DNA of 64,000 nucleotides from an uncultured Eubacteriales bacterium (GTDB lineage Bacteria; Bacillota; Clostridia; Oscillospirales; Acutalibacteraceae): the NCBI GenBank assembly GCA_934463035.1, contig CAKSIG010000004.1, forward strand, positions 1-64,000. Reading direction: 5' to 3'. Shown piece by piece: positions 32,431 through 42,012 of this stretch. The notes below the pieces were generated by a model. It had not been told where the DNA came from. It saw only the letters and a program-made list of their open reading frames with translations, and did no database searches. Position numbers and translations under genes: made by a program. How positions within the stretch are numbered: the first letter of the stretch is position 1; the number at the start of each line of letters is the position of its first letter.

Positions 32431-34347
32431 CTATGAAAGGCGAACCTTCGTCCAAAGTTTTTCGTAATAATCTCTGGTTTCTGAATCAAGGTTATGGAAG
32501 TATTCTGTGTTTTTCTTAACTTCCTCAGACGGGTAGAGAACAGGGTCGTCCTTGTAGGTGTAGCTGTCGTTGCTCACCACCGATGTGTTCGGCGAGGCAT
32601 AGCAAATGTATTCTGCGTTTGCTAAGGCTACGTCAGGCTCTAAAAGGAAATTAATATACATAATCGCGGCTTCGTAGTTCTGACAGCTTTTTGGAACGCA
32701 TATTGAATCGACAAATATATTTGTTCCTTCTTTGGGGTAAACGAATTCGAGATCGGGATTGACCTCTTTCATCGTGTAATAATCTCCCGCATAATACGGC
32801 GCAATAGCCGCATTGCCCGATTCCATTTTGTTAAACACCTCGTCCATAACGCGTGCCTGCAAAACCGAATTCTGTTCAATCAGGCGGTCGGCCGCTCTGT
32901 CCCACTCGGATTTGTCGGTTGTGTTTATATCAATGCCGAGATCAAATTGGGCGATAGCAAAAGCGTCGCGCGGATTGTTGAATGTGAGAATATTGCCTTT
33001 GTACTTACTGTCAAACAGCGCGTCCCACGAATCAATTGTCTCGTTGATAATTTTCTTGTTGTATATTAACCCAACCATACCGACATTATAAGGAACCGAA
33101 TACTCGTTTTTCGGGTCAAAATACAGATTTTTATAGGAATCGTCGATGTATTTGTAATTTTCCAATTTGGTAACATCAATTTTGCGCAGCATATTTTCCT
33201 CGATCATACGTGCTATTGCATAATCTGACGGAATAACTATGTCGTACGGTGTTCCGCCTGCTTTGATTTTGGCATACATTTCTTCGTTGCTTTCAAAGTT
33301 GGTGTAATTTACCTTGATACCTGTAATTCGCTCAAAAGCGGCGTTCACGTCCAAAGTATCGTCGCTTCCGTCCGAAATATATTCGCCCCAATTATATACA
33401 TTAAGCGTTGTGCCGGCAAGCTCTCTTGTGTAGACGCTTTCGGTGCTGATACCCGTATTTTTAAGCGAACGGCTCACGATTGAAACGCCAACCATACTTA
33501 CGGCAATAACGGCGGCGACCGATATTGATAACGCGCGCATCAGCTTCATTCTTATACCCGAACGCTTTTCTTCATTTTGCAAAAGATTTATAAGTATTAA
33601 AAGTATAAGAACGGTTACGAAAATGATGGTAGAAAGGGCATACATTGTCGGCTTTACCGTTTTTTTCGTCATAGAAAATATGCGTATCGGCAAGGTCTGA
33701 AAAGCTGAACCCGATGTGAAATAACTAATTACAAAATCGTCCAAAGAAAGGGTAAACGACATTATAAAACCGGTAAAAACACCTGGGTATATTGTAGGCA
33801 GAATTACTTTGAAAAATGCCTTTGTCGGGGTACAGCCAAGATCCTCGGCAGCCTCTGAAAGTTGAGTCCCTGTTTGTTTGAGCTTAGGAGTTACGTTCAA
33901 AATAACGTACGGAAGATTAAACGTAATATGCGCAAAGAGTATGGTCCAAAAGCTGAGAGCATTTTTGGAGCCTATCAACTGTGCGAAAAATACGAATAAA
34001 AGCATAAGCGAAACGCCCGTAACTATATCGGGTGCCATCATCGGAATGTTAGTTACCGTTGTAACAACGCGTTTTGATATGCCTTTTTTCATCTTGTATA
34101 TTCCGACCGCTGCCAAAGTGCCGAGTACGGTTGCAAAGGTTGCGGAAAGTATGGCAAGAATAAGGGTGTTTTGCAAAGCGGAAATTGAAGCGCTGTCGTA
34201 TAACAGTTGCTGATACCACTTAAATGAAAACCCTTCAAACACCGCGGTGCTTTTTGAGCTGTTAAAGGAAAACAGCATCATTACAAGCAGAGGCGCATAC
34301 ATAAAAACGAGCATTAAACCTATAAAAATTCTTCTTAACGCTTTCAT
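32431..34347 (-). CDS. PotC-PotD fusion: polyamine ABC permease with fused binding protein
   Basis: A 638-residue fusion. Residues 1-260 are a PotC-type permease with six helices and the EAA loop EAAEDLGCTPTKAF (165-178). A seventh helix (about 272-294) then crosses the membrane, and residues 308-638 form a PotD-like spermidine/putrescine-binding domain (LNVYNWGEYISDGS, GTPYDIVIPSDYAIARM, VPYNVGMVGLIYNKK). The binding domain is thus tethered outside the cell, replacing a lipoprotein PotD. Such fusions occur in other clostridia. It overlaps potB by 4 nt and ends the potA-potB-potCD operon. Confidence 0.92.
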   Translation of the reverse strand: MKALRRIFIGLMLVFMYAPLLVMMLFSFNSSKSTAVFEGFSFKWYQQLLYDSASISALQNTLILAILSATFATVLGTLAAVGIYKMKKGISKRVVTTVTNIPMMAPDIVTGVSLMLLFVFFAQLIGSKNALSFWTILFAHITFNLPYVILNVTPKLKQTGTQLSEAAEDLGCTPTKAFFKVILPTIYPGVFTGFIMSFTLSLDDFVISYFTSGSAFQTLPIRIFSMTKKTVKPTMYALSTIIFVTVLILLILINLLQNEEKRSGIRMKLMRALSISVAAVIAVSMVGVSIVSRSLKNTGISTESVYTRELAGTTLNVYNWGEYISDGSDDTLDVNAAFERITGIKVNYTNFESNEEMYAKIKAGGTPYDIVIPSDYAIARMIEENMLRKIDVTKLENYKYIDDSYKNLYFDPKNEYSVPYNVGMVGLIYNKKIINETIDSWDALFDSKYKGNILTFNNPRDAFAIAQFDLGIDINTTDKSEWDRAADRLIEQNSVLQARVMDEVFNKMESGNAAIAPYYAGDYYTMKEVNPDLEFVYPKEGTNIFVDSICVPKSCQNYEAAIMYINFLLEPDVALANAEYICYASPNTSVVSNDSYTYKDDPVLYPSEEVKKNTEYFHNLDSETRDYYEKLWTKVRLS

Positions 34348-35162
34348 ACTATTACACCTCCGTCGTTATCGTCGGAGAAGCGGTTCATAATTGTCATACT
34401 TATGAGTATAAACACCATAAGCACAAGCGACATTGCCGCGCCGAGAGGGTAGTTCGGTATCTTAAACTGATTTTCAATTACGTCGCCTGCTAAAAGAATC
34501 ATTCCGTTACCGAGCTTTTGAGAAATGTAAAAGGTGCTTACCGACGGTACAAAAACCATTGTAATACCTGATATTACGCTCGGCTTGCTCAACGGTAAAA
34601 CGACACGTCTCAGCGTGGTAGATGCGTTTGCACCGAGATCCGCGCTTGCCTCGTAAAACGATTTGTCAATTTTTGACATTGTTGTGTATATCGGCAATAT
34701 CATATACGGTATGAAATCATACACCATACCGAGTATAACTGCGAAAGGCGTTCCCATAAAATGCACCTTTCCTATACCGATAAGAGAAAGCAGTCTGTTA
34801 AGAACGCCGCTGTTGTCAAGAATGACAGTCCAGGAGTATGTCTTTATAAGCAAGTTCATCCACATCGGCATCATTACAAGCAAAATCATCATTTTCTGCG
34901 AACGGATTGAGGATTTCGTAAGCAAATATGAAAAAGGATACGCAAGAAGTAAGCATATAAGAGAAGCAACGGCGGCGTATATTATCGAGGTCAAAAATAC
35001 GCCCTTATAGTCTTTCAGAGCATAAAGATTTTGCAGAGTAAAACCGCCGTTACCGTCTGAAAACGTGTAGTAAAGCACAATAAATAAGGGTACAACAATA
35101 AAAATCGCCGACCAAACAATATAAGGGGCGTTTATGAGTTTTCTTCCGAGAGAAGGTTTCAT
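34344..35162 (-). CDS. potB: Spermidine/putrescine ABC transporter permease PotB
   Basis: A 272-residue six-helix permease. N-terminal YIVWSAIFIVVPLFIVLYYTF and the EAA motif EASADLGANASTTLRRV (about residues 163-179) are typical of PotB. It overlaps both neighbours by 4 nt (ATGA), so the transporter is translated as one coupled unit. Confidence 0.92.
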   Translation of the reverse strand: MKPSLGRKLINAPYIVWSAIFIVVPLFIVLYYTFSDGNGGFTLQNLYALKDYKGVFLTSIIYAAVASLICLLLAYPFSYLLTKSSIRSQKMMILLVMMPMWMNLLIKTYSWTVILDNSGVLNRLLSLIGIGKVHFMGTPFAVILGMVYDFIPYMILPIYTTMSKIDKSFYEASADLGANASTTLRRVVLPLSKPSVISGITMVFVPSVSTFYISQKLGNGMILLAGDVIENQFKIPNYPLGAAMSLVLMVFILISMTIMNRFSDDNDGGVIV

Positions 35163-36283
35163 TCCGCAACCTCCTCAGGAGCCTCGTTGGTTTCCTCCAT
35201 TTCTTCGCTGTAAGAAGAATAGTCGCCGTATTTGCCCGAGTATTCCGATTTTTTCATAATGTGTATCGCATTGGGTTCGATGAAAAGACCGACGGACTCG
35301 CCGACAGGGTGGTTGTCGGTGGTCTGTATCATCCACTTAAATCCGCCTATATCAACGATTATTTCATAATGTACCCCTAAAAAGGCAATAGAGGTTACCG
35401 TTCCCGTAAGCATACCCTTTTCGGGGGATACTATATCTACGTCCTCAGGACGCACTACAACATCGACCGCCTCGCCGTCGCCAAAACCCTTGTCGAGACA
35501 TTCAAACGTATTGCCCGAAAACGTTACCGAATAATCGCGGTTCATTATGCCGTCAACAATGTTTGATTCGCCTATAAAGTCGGCAACGAAAGCATTTTTC
35601 GGCTCGTTGTATATATCCTGCGGCGTGCCGATCTGCTGAATTTTACCGCTGTCCATAACTACAACGGTGTCCGACATAGTAAGAGCTTCTTCCTGATCGT
35701 GGGTTACAAATACAAATGTAATACCCAATTTCTGCTGTATTTTTTTAAGCTCCTTTTGCATATCCTTGCGCAGTTTCAGATCAAGAGCGGCAAGCGGTTC
35801 GTCAAGCAACAGAACCTTCGGGTGGTTGGCAATGGCTCTCGCGATTGCAACACGCTGCTGCTGACCGCCCGAAAGGGTGTCTATCCTGCGCTTTTCAAGA
35901 CCCGACATATTAACAAGTTCAAGCATTTCCTGAACTTTTTTCTTTAACTCTTTTTCAGGAGTTTTTTTAATTCTCAACCCAAACGCAATGTTTTCATACA
36001 CATTAAGATGCGGAAACAGCGCATAACGCTGAAAAATGGTGTTTACCTGACGTTTGTACGCAGGAACACCATTGATTTTTTCACCCTCAAAAACAATATC
36101 TCCCGCATCGGGTTCAACAAAACCCGCTATGATTCTTAAAGTAGTTGTTTTGCCGCAGCCTGACGGACCGAGCAGTGTGACAAATTCGCCGTTTTCAATA
36201 GCAAGGCTTATATCGTCAAGTACCGTTTCGCCGTCAAATGCCACCGATATGTTTTTGAGTTCTACAATATTTTGTTTTTCCAT
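35159..36283 (-). CDS. potA: Spermidine/putrescine ABC transporter ATP-binding protein PotA
   Basis: A 374-residue ATPase. Walker A GPSGCGKTTT (about residues 35-44), signature LSGGQQQRVAIARA, Walker B VLLLDEPLAALD, H-loop VFVTHDQEEALTMSD, and a C-terminal TOBE domain (about 280-350). The tail is acidic (EEMEETNEAPEEVAE). The ATG at 36283 with AAGGGGG 6 nt upstream is the clear start; the frame stays open another 73 codons upstream but lacks a ribosome site. First gene of the pot operon, promoter at 36535-36563. Confidence 0.94.
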   Translation of the reverse strand: MEKQNIVELKNISVAFDGETVLDDISLAIENGEFVTLLGPSGCGKTTTLRIIAGFVEPDAGDIVFEGEKINGVPAYKRQVNTIFQRYALFPHLNVYENIAFGLRIKKTPEKELKKKVQEMLELVNMSGLEKRRIDTLSGGQQQRVAIARAIANHPKVLLLDEPLAALDLKLRKDMQKELKKIQQKLGITFVFVTHDQEEALTMSDTVVVMDSGKIQQIGTPQDIYNEPKNAFVADFIGESNIVDGIMNRDYSVTFSGNTFECLDKGFGDGEAVDVVVRPEDVDIVSPEKGMLTGTVTSIAFLGVHYEIIVDIGGFKWMIQTTDNHPVGESVGLFIEPNAIHIMKKSEYSGKYGDYSSYSEEMEETNEAPEEVAE

Positions 36284-36534
36284 AAAGCATCCCCCTTTGT
36301 TCAACACTAAGTGCCGACACAAGAATAAACTGTTTTTCCCCGAATAGCGGAGATTACCCTGTGCGATACCCGCGTTTTCTTCGTAAAATGCCCTGAACAA
36401 AGGGTTTTTCATAGTTTTCTCGAATTTGTTTTTTTCGGAAACTACGGCATAAAATCTGAAAACGCTCTCAACACAGATGCTTTGATAAACCGATATATTC
36501 AATTTTAAAATTTTACGTGCTTATCTAAATTATG
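36284..36534 (-). promoter_or_regulatory. Long 5' leader of the pot operon
   Basis: From the predicted start near 36528 to the potA ATG there are about 245 nt. The leader can form CCCTTTGTTCAGGG and CCGC..GCGG-type hairpins and contains no recognised riboswitch. Its length, and a reading frame continuous with potA, suggest post-transcriptional control. The remaining DNA up to 36712 is AT- and pyrimidine-rich, with repeated TCTCTG-like stretches, and holds no gene. Confidence 0.4.
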
Positions 36535-36563
36535 AATATACAGCTAATTGCGCAAATTGTCAA
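36535..36563 (-). promoter_or_regulatory. Sigma-A promoter of the pot operon
   Basis: On the minus strand consensus TTGACA (36563-36558), 17-nt spacer, TATATT (36540-36535). Confidence 0.82.
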
Positions 36564-36711
36564 GCATATTTTGCGAATTTTGTATATTTTTCTGCGAAAT
36601 ATAAAATCGTGCATAAAATTACTCTGTAAATCTCCGTTTTTCTCTGCTTTGCTCTGTTTTTCTCGATTTTTGTCATATTTGAATTTTTGTATCGAGCAGC
36701 ACATAAAAATG

Positions 36712-36740
36712 TTGCCGTTTATCGGTTAATATGGTATAAT
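36712..36740 (+). promoter_or_regulatory. Sigma-A promoter of ruvCAB
   Basis: TTGCCG (36712-36717), 17-nt spacer, consensus TATAAT (36735-36740), 42 nt before ruvC. Confidence 0.75.
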
Positions 36741-36782
36741 ATCCTTGTATGTTTTGTTGTGTGTTGATCGGAGGTAACGGCA

Positions 36783-37286
36783 GTGCGGATTTTAGGTATT
36801 GATCCCGGATATGCGATTGTAGGATACGGTTTTGTCGATTATAACGCAAACCGTTTTTCGGTCGTCGGGTACGGTGCCGTTACCACAAAAGCGGGGACTC
36901 GGTTTTCTCGCAGATTACAGGATATATATGATGATATGATCACCTTAATAGAAAAATACAAACCAGATCATTTGTCGATTGAACGCCTGTATTTTAATAC
37001 TAACACAACCACCGCGATTGACGTTGCGCAGGCAAGGGGAGTTATTCTTCTTGCGGCGGAAAAATGCGGTGTTGAGGTCTTTGAATATACGCCGTTGCAG
37101 GTAAAGCAGTCGGTTACGGGCTACGGAAAAGCCGAAAAACGTCAGGTTATGGAAATGGTTAAAAGCCTTTTAAACCTTAATTCGGTCCCTAAACCTGACG
37201 ATACTGCCGATGCGCTTGCGCTTGCCATTTGCCACGGTCATTATTCGGGCAGTTTATTCAGTCGCAGGGAGGTAACCGCAAAATGA
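36783..37286 (+). CDS. ruvC: Holliday junction resolvase RuvC
   Basis: A 167-residue RNase H-fold endonuclease that cleaves Holliday junctions. GIDPGYAIVGYG (Asp7), LSIERLYF (Glu, about 66) and DDTADALALAICH (Asp pair, about 139-142) give the acidic active site. Start GTG at 36783 behind a perfect GGAGGT. It overlaps ruvA by 4 nt. Confidence 0.96.
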   Translation: MRILGIDPGYAIVGYGFVDYNANRFSVVGYGAVTTKAGTRFSRRLQDIYDDMITLIEKYKPDHLSIERLYFNTNTTTAIDVAQARGVILLAAEKCGVEVFEYTPLQVKQSVTGYGKAEKRQVMEMVKSLLNLNSVPKPDDTADALALAICHGHYSGSLFSRREVTAK

Positions 37287-37882
37287 TTTCTTCGTTAAAC
37301 GGTAAATTGATTTATAAGGATAACAGCTTTGCTGTTGTTGAGTGCGGCGGCGTCGGTTTTCGGTGCAGTATAACTAAAAACACGCTTTCAAAGTTACCGT
37401 CAAACGGTTCCGATGTGTTTTTACATACTTATCTTTCCGTAAGGGAGGACGCATTGGATTTATACGGATTTTTCGGTTCGGACGAGCTTAACGCCTTTAA
37501 ACTGATAACCTCGGTCAACGGCGTTGGGGCAAAAATAGGAATTGCAATTCTTTCTGAGTTTACGCCCGAAAACCTTTCTATGTATATAGCCGCAGGCGAT
37601 GCAAAAATGCTGACAAGGGCGTCGGGCGTCGGTATTAAACTTGCACAGCGAATCGTGCTTGAATTGCGCGATAAAGTCACCGTCTGTACGGCGTCTGCAA
37701 ATGTTGCGGGTGTATCGGGCTCCGCGGCGCCTGTCGGAAACACGGGTGAAGCGGTTGCGGCGCTTGTGTCTCTCGGATACTCGCAGGGAGAGGCGGCGTC
37801 TGCCGTAAGCCGACTTGACGGTTCAATGAGTGTTGAAGATATGATTAAAGCGGCATTGAAAACGCTTGCGGGGAGGTTATAA
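37283..37882 (+). CDS. ruvA: Holliday junction branch migration protein RuvA
   Basis: A 199-residue protein: an N-terminal OB fold (MISSLNGKLIYKDNSFAVVE), tandem helix-hairpin-helix motifs (LITSVNGVGAKIGIAIL and LTRASGVGIKLAQRIVLEL) and a C-terminal RuvB-binding three-helix domain (about 150-199). It tetramerises on junctions and recruits RuvB. ATG at 37283 with GGAGG upstream inside ruvC. Confidence 0.95.
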   Translation: MISSLNGKLIYKDNSFAVVECGGVGFRCSITKNTLSKLPSNGSDVFLHTYLSVREDALDLYGFFGSDELNAFKLITSVNGVGAKIGIAILSEFTPENLSMYIAAGDAKMLTRASGVGIKLAQRIVLELRDKVTVCTASANVAGVSGSAAPVGNTGEAVAALVSLGYSQGEAASAVSRLDGSMSVEDMIKAALKTLAGRL

Positions 37883-37885
37883 AAT

Positions 37886-38926
37886 TTGATAGAACAGGAA
37901 ATGGATTTTGAAAACAGAATCGTTTCTCCTGAATACGATTTTTCACAGGACGATACCGAACTGTCACTCAGACCTAAATCACTTGCGGATTATATCGGTC
38001 AGGACAAGGCAAAGGATAATTTAAGCATATATATTAAGGCCGCGCTCGGACGTCACGAAACGCTTGACCACGTGCTTTTGTACGGACCTCCCGGACTTGG
38101 AAAAACAACGCTCTCGGGCATTATCGCAAAAGAAATGGGTGTAAACCTTAGGGTGACCTCGGGCCCTGCAATAGAAAAGCAGGGCGATTTGGTTGCAATA
38201 CTTACATCGCTTAATGAGGGTGACGTTTTATTTATAGACGAGATACACCGTTTGCCGAGAAATGTTGAAGAAATACTTTATCCCGCTATGGAGGATTTTT
38301 CGCTTGATATTATACTCGGCAAAGGACCTTCGGCGCGTTCTATTAGGTTAGATGTTCCGCATTTTACTCTTGTTGGCGCTACTACGCGTTCGGGTCAGCT
38401 TACCGCGCCGCTCAGGGACCGATTCGGAGTTTTGCTAAGACTTGAATTATATACCCCCGAACAGCTTGCTTTAATAGTGGGAAGATCGGCAGGGATTCTC
38501 GGTATAGAGATAGACAAAAACGGTGCGCTTGAAATTGCTTCCCGTTCGCGCGGAACCCCGCGTATCGCAAACCGCCTTTTAAAGCGTGTGCGCGATATAG
38601 CTGAGGTTGAGTTTGACGGCGCGATAGACGAAAAGGTTGCGAGAGCGGCGCTTTCCCGCTTTGAGATTGACGAGCTGGGACTTGACGATTTTGACCGAAA
38701 AATGTTGAGCACTATTATTTCAAATTATAACGGCGGTCCCGTCGGTCTTGATACGCTCGCCGCGGCGCTCGGCGAGGAGGCTGTCACGATTGAGGACGTT
38801 TATGAGCCGTATTTAATGCAAATAGGCTTTCTCACCAGAACGGCTCGCGGCCGCTGCGTAACGCAGGCGGCATATCAGCATTTGGATATTCCGTATAACA
38901 ATTCTATACAACAAACAATTTTATAA
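37886..38926 (+). CDS. ruvB: Holliday junction helicase RuvB
   Basis: A 346-residue AAA+ motor. Walker A GPPGLGKTT (about residues 65-73), Walker B LFIDEIHRL, sensor 1 GATTRSG, arginine finger in PLRDRFG, and the C-terminal winged helix with PYLMQIGFLTRTARGR. Start TTG at 37886 with GGGAGG 9 nt upstream; three nt after ruvA. Confidence 0.96.
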   Translation: MIEQEMDFENRIVSPEYDFSQDDTELSLRPKSLADYIGQDKAKDNLSIYIKAALGRHETLDHVLLYGPPGLGKTTLSGIIAKEMGVNLRVTSGPAIEKQGDLVAILTSLNEGDVLFIDEIHRLPRNVEEILYPAMEDFSLDIILGKGPSARSIRLDVPHFTLVGATTRSGQLTAPLRDRFGVLLRLELYTPEQLALIVGRSAGILGIEIDKNGALEIASRSRGTPRIANRLLKRVRDIAEVEFDGAIDEKVARAALSRFEIDELGLDDFDRKMLSTIISNYNGGPVGLDTLAAALGEEAVTIEDVYEPYLMQIGFLTRTARGRCVTQAAYQHLDIPYNNSIQQTIL

Positions 38927-38948
38927 AAAAACAGAAAGGGTTTTGAAA

Positions 38949-40298
38949 ATGGGTAGATTATTCGGTACAGACGGAGCAAGAGGAATTGCCAACAAAGAAC
39001 TTACGTGTGAGCTTGCGACCAATATCGGGCGCGCGGCGGCGTATGTTTTAACCGAAAAGACGACAGAAAAACCTGTCGTACTTATCGGCAAGGATACGAG
39101 AGTATCGTCAAATATGCTTGAAATGGCGTTGGCGGCAGGTCTTTGCTCTGTGGGCGCGGACGTTGTTTTGGTTGGTTTCGTTCCCACACCTGCCATTGCT
39201 TATCTTGTTAAAGAACGCAATGCCGATGCGGGAATAATGATTTCTGCATCACATAACCCCTGCGAATACAACGGTATAAAGATTTTTGACGGAAACGGAT
39301 ATAAATTGCCAGATTCGCTTGAAGAAGAAATTGAAAGCCTTGTGCTTGACGATATGAGTCCGATCTCATTCCCGACAGGCGGAGATGTCGGCAGTGTTTT
39401 CCACCGTTATGATTTGATTGATAATTATATTGACCACATTGTTGAGTCGGTAAATGCCGATCTGACAGGTATGAAAATTGCAATCGACTGTGCTAACGGC
39501 TGTGCTTCTTATACTGCCGAAAAGCTCTTTAAAAAACTCGGTGCGGAATGTTATATGATGCACGATAATCCTAACGGAGTTAATATTAATTTGAATTGCG
39601 GCTCAACGCATATGGACGACCTTATTGATTATGTAAACGGTCACGATGTTGATTTGGGTCTTGCTTTTGACGGCGATTCGGACCGTTGCCTTGCCGTTGA
39701 TGAAAACGGCAAGCTGATTGACGGCGACAGGCTGATTGCGGTATTCGCGCTTGATATGAAACGCAACGGAACATTAACGGACGATGCTGCGGTAGTTACC
39801 GTAATGACAAATATGGGGTTCAAGCTCTTTGCTAAGGAAAACGGCATTGAAGTAATCGAAACCAAGGTCGGAGACCGTTATGTTCTTGAACAGATGGTTA
39901 AGCACGATTATAAAATCGGCGGAGAGCAATCGGGACATATAATATTTAAAAAATATGCCACAACGGGTGACGGTCAGCTGTCGGGTGCCGTGTTTGCTTC
40001 AATACTTGCAAAAAGCGGAAAATCGGCTTCTGAAACGGCTTCTGTAATGACGGTATTGCCGCAGACGCTTAAAAATATTTCAGCAACTCCCGAATTAAAA
40101 GCAATGCTTAATACTGACGAAGATATAAAAAAAGCAATTTCCGACGCGTCGGACACATTGGGCGACAGGGGCAGAATACTTGTCCGCGCATCGGGCACAG
40201 AGCCGCTGATCAGAGTTATGCTTGAAGGCGAAAATATTGCGGAAATTAAAAAGATTGCAAAGCAGGTAGCGGCTGTAATCGAAGGAAAAGCTAAATGA
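38949..40298 (+). CDS. glmM: Phosphoglucosamine mutase
   Basis: A 449-residue alpha-D-phosphohexomutase converting glucosamine-6-P to glucosamine-1-P for UDP-GlcNAc and peptidoglycan. The phosphoserine loop ISASHNPCEYNGIK (Ser about 102), Mg-binding DGDSDR (about 240-245) and the C-terminal phosphate loop RASGTEPLIRVM are all present. Start ATG at 38949 with AAAGGG 8 nt upstream. It overlaps the following methyltransferase by 4 nt. Confidence 0.95.
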   Translation: MGRLFGTDGARGIANKELTCELATNIGRAAAYVLTEKTTEKPVVLIGKDTRVSSNMLEMALAAGLCSVGADVVLVGFVPTPAIAYLVKERNADAGIMISASHNPCEYNGIKIFDGNGYKLPDSLEEEIESLVLDDMSPISFPTGGDVGSVFHRYDLIDNYIDHIVESVNADLTGMKIAIDCANGCASYTAEKLFKKLGAECYMMHDNPNGVNINLNCGSTHMDDLIDYVNGHDVDLGLAFDGDSDRCLAVDENGKLIDGDRLIAVFALDMKRNGTLTDDAAVVTVMTNMGFKLFAKENGIEVIETKVGDRYVLEQMVKHDYKIGGEQSGHIIFKKYATTGDGQLSGAVFASILAKSGKSASETASVMTVLPQTLKNISATPELKAMLNTDEDIKKAISDASDTLGDRGRILVRASGTEPLIRVMLEGENIAEIKKIAKQVAAVIEGKAK

Positions 40299-41161
40299 GA
40301 AAAGTTATCGGATTCAACGATTACGAATTAATTGATGCCGACAGCGGAGAAAGACTTGAACGTTGGGGCGATATAATACTTATCAGACCCGATCCGCAAA
40401 TAATTTGGTCGGGTTTCCGCAGTGATAAGCGCTGGAACAGCGCTCATGCGGTATATCACCGTTCGCAAAGCGGCGGCGGGTATTGGGAAAAGCTAAAACC
40501 CGTCCCAGATGTTTGGAGTATTTCTTATAACGGTCTTGTTTTCCGCCTTAAACCGATGGGCTTTAAACACACGGGACTTTTCCCCGAACAGGCAGTTAAT
40601 TGGTCGCTTGCAGACAAACTTATAAGAGAAGCGGGACGTGAACTGAAAGTGCTTAATCTTTTTGCCTATACGGGCGGCGCAACCTTGGCTTGTTTAAACG
40701 CAGGAGCCGCCGTTACACACGTGGACGCCTCAAAGGGTATGGTGCAGTGGGCGAAAGAGAATGCTGTTGTTTCGGGTCTTGAAAACCGAAATGTGCGTTG
40801 GCTGGTAGACGATTGCTTGAAGTTCGTTAAACGCGAAATACGCCGCGGCAACCATTATGACGCGATAATTATGGATCCTCCGTCCTACGGCAGAGGACCG
40901 AACGGAGAGGTATGGAAATTGGATCAGCAATTAGCTGAACTCTTGTCGGAAACGGGTAAACTGTTGTCCGATGACGCCTGTTTCTTCCTGCTTAATTCTT
41001 ATACCGCCGGTATATCTCCGTCAATTCTAAACTATATGGTAAAAAAATATGTTGTTTGCGGCCGCGGCGGCGACGTATCGACAGATGAAATCGGTCTGCC
41101 CGTCACCGACAAAGGCATTGTTATGCCTTGCGGAAATACAACAGTATGGAAAAAGGTATAA
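40295..41161 (+). CDS. Class I SAM-dependent methyltransferase, RlmI/RlmK-like
   Basis: A 288-residue methyltransferase. Motif I LNLFAYTGGATLACLNAGA (about residues 117-135), VDASKGMVQWAKEN (motif II) and IIMDPPSYGRG (motif IV, about 199-209) match the PF10672 class, which includes 23S rRNA methyltransferases RlmI and RlmK. It lacks the N-terminal PUA domain of E. coli RlmI. rRNA is the likely target, unproven. Cotranscribed with glmM and the ECF genes. Confidence 0.82.
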   Translation: MRKVIGFNDYELIDADSGERLERWGDIILIRPDPQIIWSGFRSDKRWNSAHAVYHRSQSGGGYWEKLKPVPDVWSISYNGLVFRLKPMGFKHTGLFPEQAVNWSLADKLIREAGRELKVLNLFAYTGGATLACLNAGAAVTHVDASKGMVQWAKENAVVSGLENRNVRWLVDDCLKFVKREIRRGNHYDAIIMDPPSYGRGPNGEVWKLDQQLAELLSETGKLLSDDACFFLLNSYTAGISPSILNYMVKKYVVCGRGGDVSTDEIGLPVTDKGIVMPCGNTTVWKKV

Positions 41162-42012
41162 TGAACAATATTATTGATGTTAAAGACGTTACGTATGAAT
41201 ACAGCGAGGACGGGGTAAGCCATTCCGTCCTCAAAGGCATTAATTTAAGCATTGAGCGCGGCAGTTTTACGGTTATCCTCGGTCATAACGGCTCGGGTAA
41301 ATCGACCTTTGCAAAACTGCTTAACGGGTTGAATAAACCAACCTTGGGCGACGTCTTTGTGGACGGTATCAACACCAAAAATGAGGATACCGACATTGAA
41401 ATAAAGCGCAAGGTCGGTATGGTTTTTCAAAACCCCGACAATCAGTTGGTCGCATCAATCGTTGAGGAAGATGTTGCTTTCGGACCCGAAAATCTCGGCA
41501 TAGAGCCGTCCGAAATCAGAAAACGCGTTGATGAGGCGCTGCGTGACGTTGATATGTATGATTTTCGCAGGTCAACACCGCATCATTTATCAGGCGGTCA
41601 GAAACAGCGTATAGCAATAGCGGGTATTATTGCTATGCAGCCTGAATGTCTTGTTCTTGACGAGCCGACCGCTATGCTTGACCCAAAAGGCAGAGCGGAA
41701 ATAATTAACACAGTATTGCGGTTAAACCGCGAAAAGGGAATTACAATTGTGCTTATTACGCACTATATGGAAGAAGCCGAAAATGCAGATAGGGTAATTG
41801 TTATGAACGACGGCGAAATAATAGCCGATTCCGATCCCAAAAGCATTTTTTCTGATGTAAAGATGCTCAAATCCGTCGGTCTTGATGTTCCGCAGACAAC
41901 TGAACTTCTGTATCAATTAAAACAAAGCGGTTTTGATGTTAAAACCGATGTAATTTCAATAAAGGAAACCGCCGACGAAATTTCAAAGGCACTTCATTTG
42001 GAGGGGTATTGA
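41161..42012 (+). CDS. ecfA1: ECF transporter ATPase EcfA1
   Basis: A 283-residue ABC ATPase of the energy-coupling module shared by vitamin and metal S-components. Walker A GHNGSGKST (about residues 38-46), Q-loop VFQNPDNQLVASIVEEDVAFGPENLG (A1-specific, in part), signature HLSGGQKQR, Walker B LVLDEPTAMLDP. Followed by ecfA2 and ecfT in overlapping frames; no S-component gene is here, which fits a group II shared module. Confidence 0.94.
   Translation: MNNIIDVKDVTYEYSEDGVSHSVLKGINLSIERGSFTVILGHNGSGKSTFAKLLNGLNKPTLGDVFVDGINTKNEDTDIEIKRKVGMVFQNPDNQLVASIVEEDVAFGPENLGIEPSEIRKRVDEALRDVDMYDFRRSTPHHLSGGQKQRIAIAGIIAMQPECLVLDEPTAMLDPKGRAEIINTVLRLNREKGITIVLITHYMEEAENADRVIVMNDGEIIADSDPKSIFSDVKMLKSVGLDVPQTTELLYQLKQSGFDVKTDVISIKETADEISKALHLEGY

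Noticed and set aside
36284..36502. 73-codon N-terminal extension of PotA
   Set aside because: PotA proteins start near MEKQNIVELKN, and AAGGGGG lies 6 nt before that ATG; the extension would begin at a TTG without a ribosome site.
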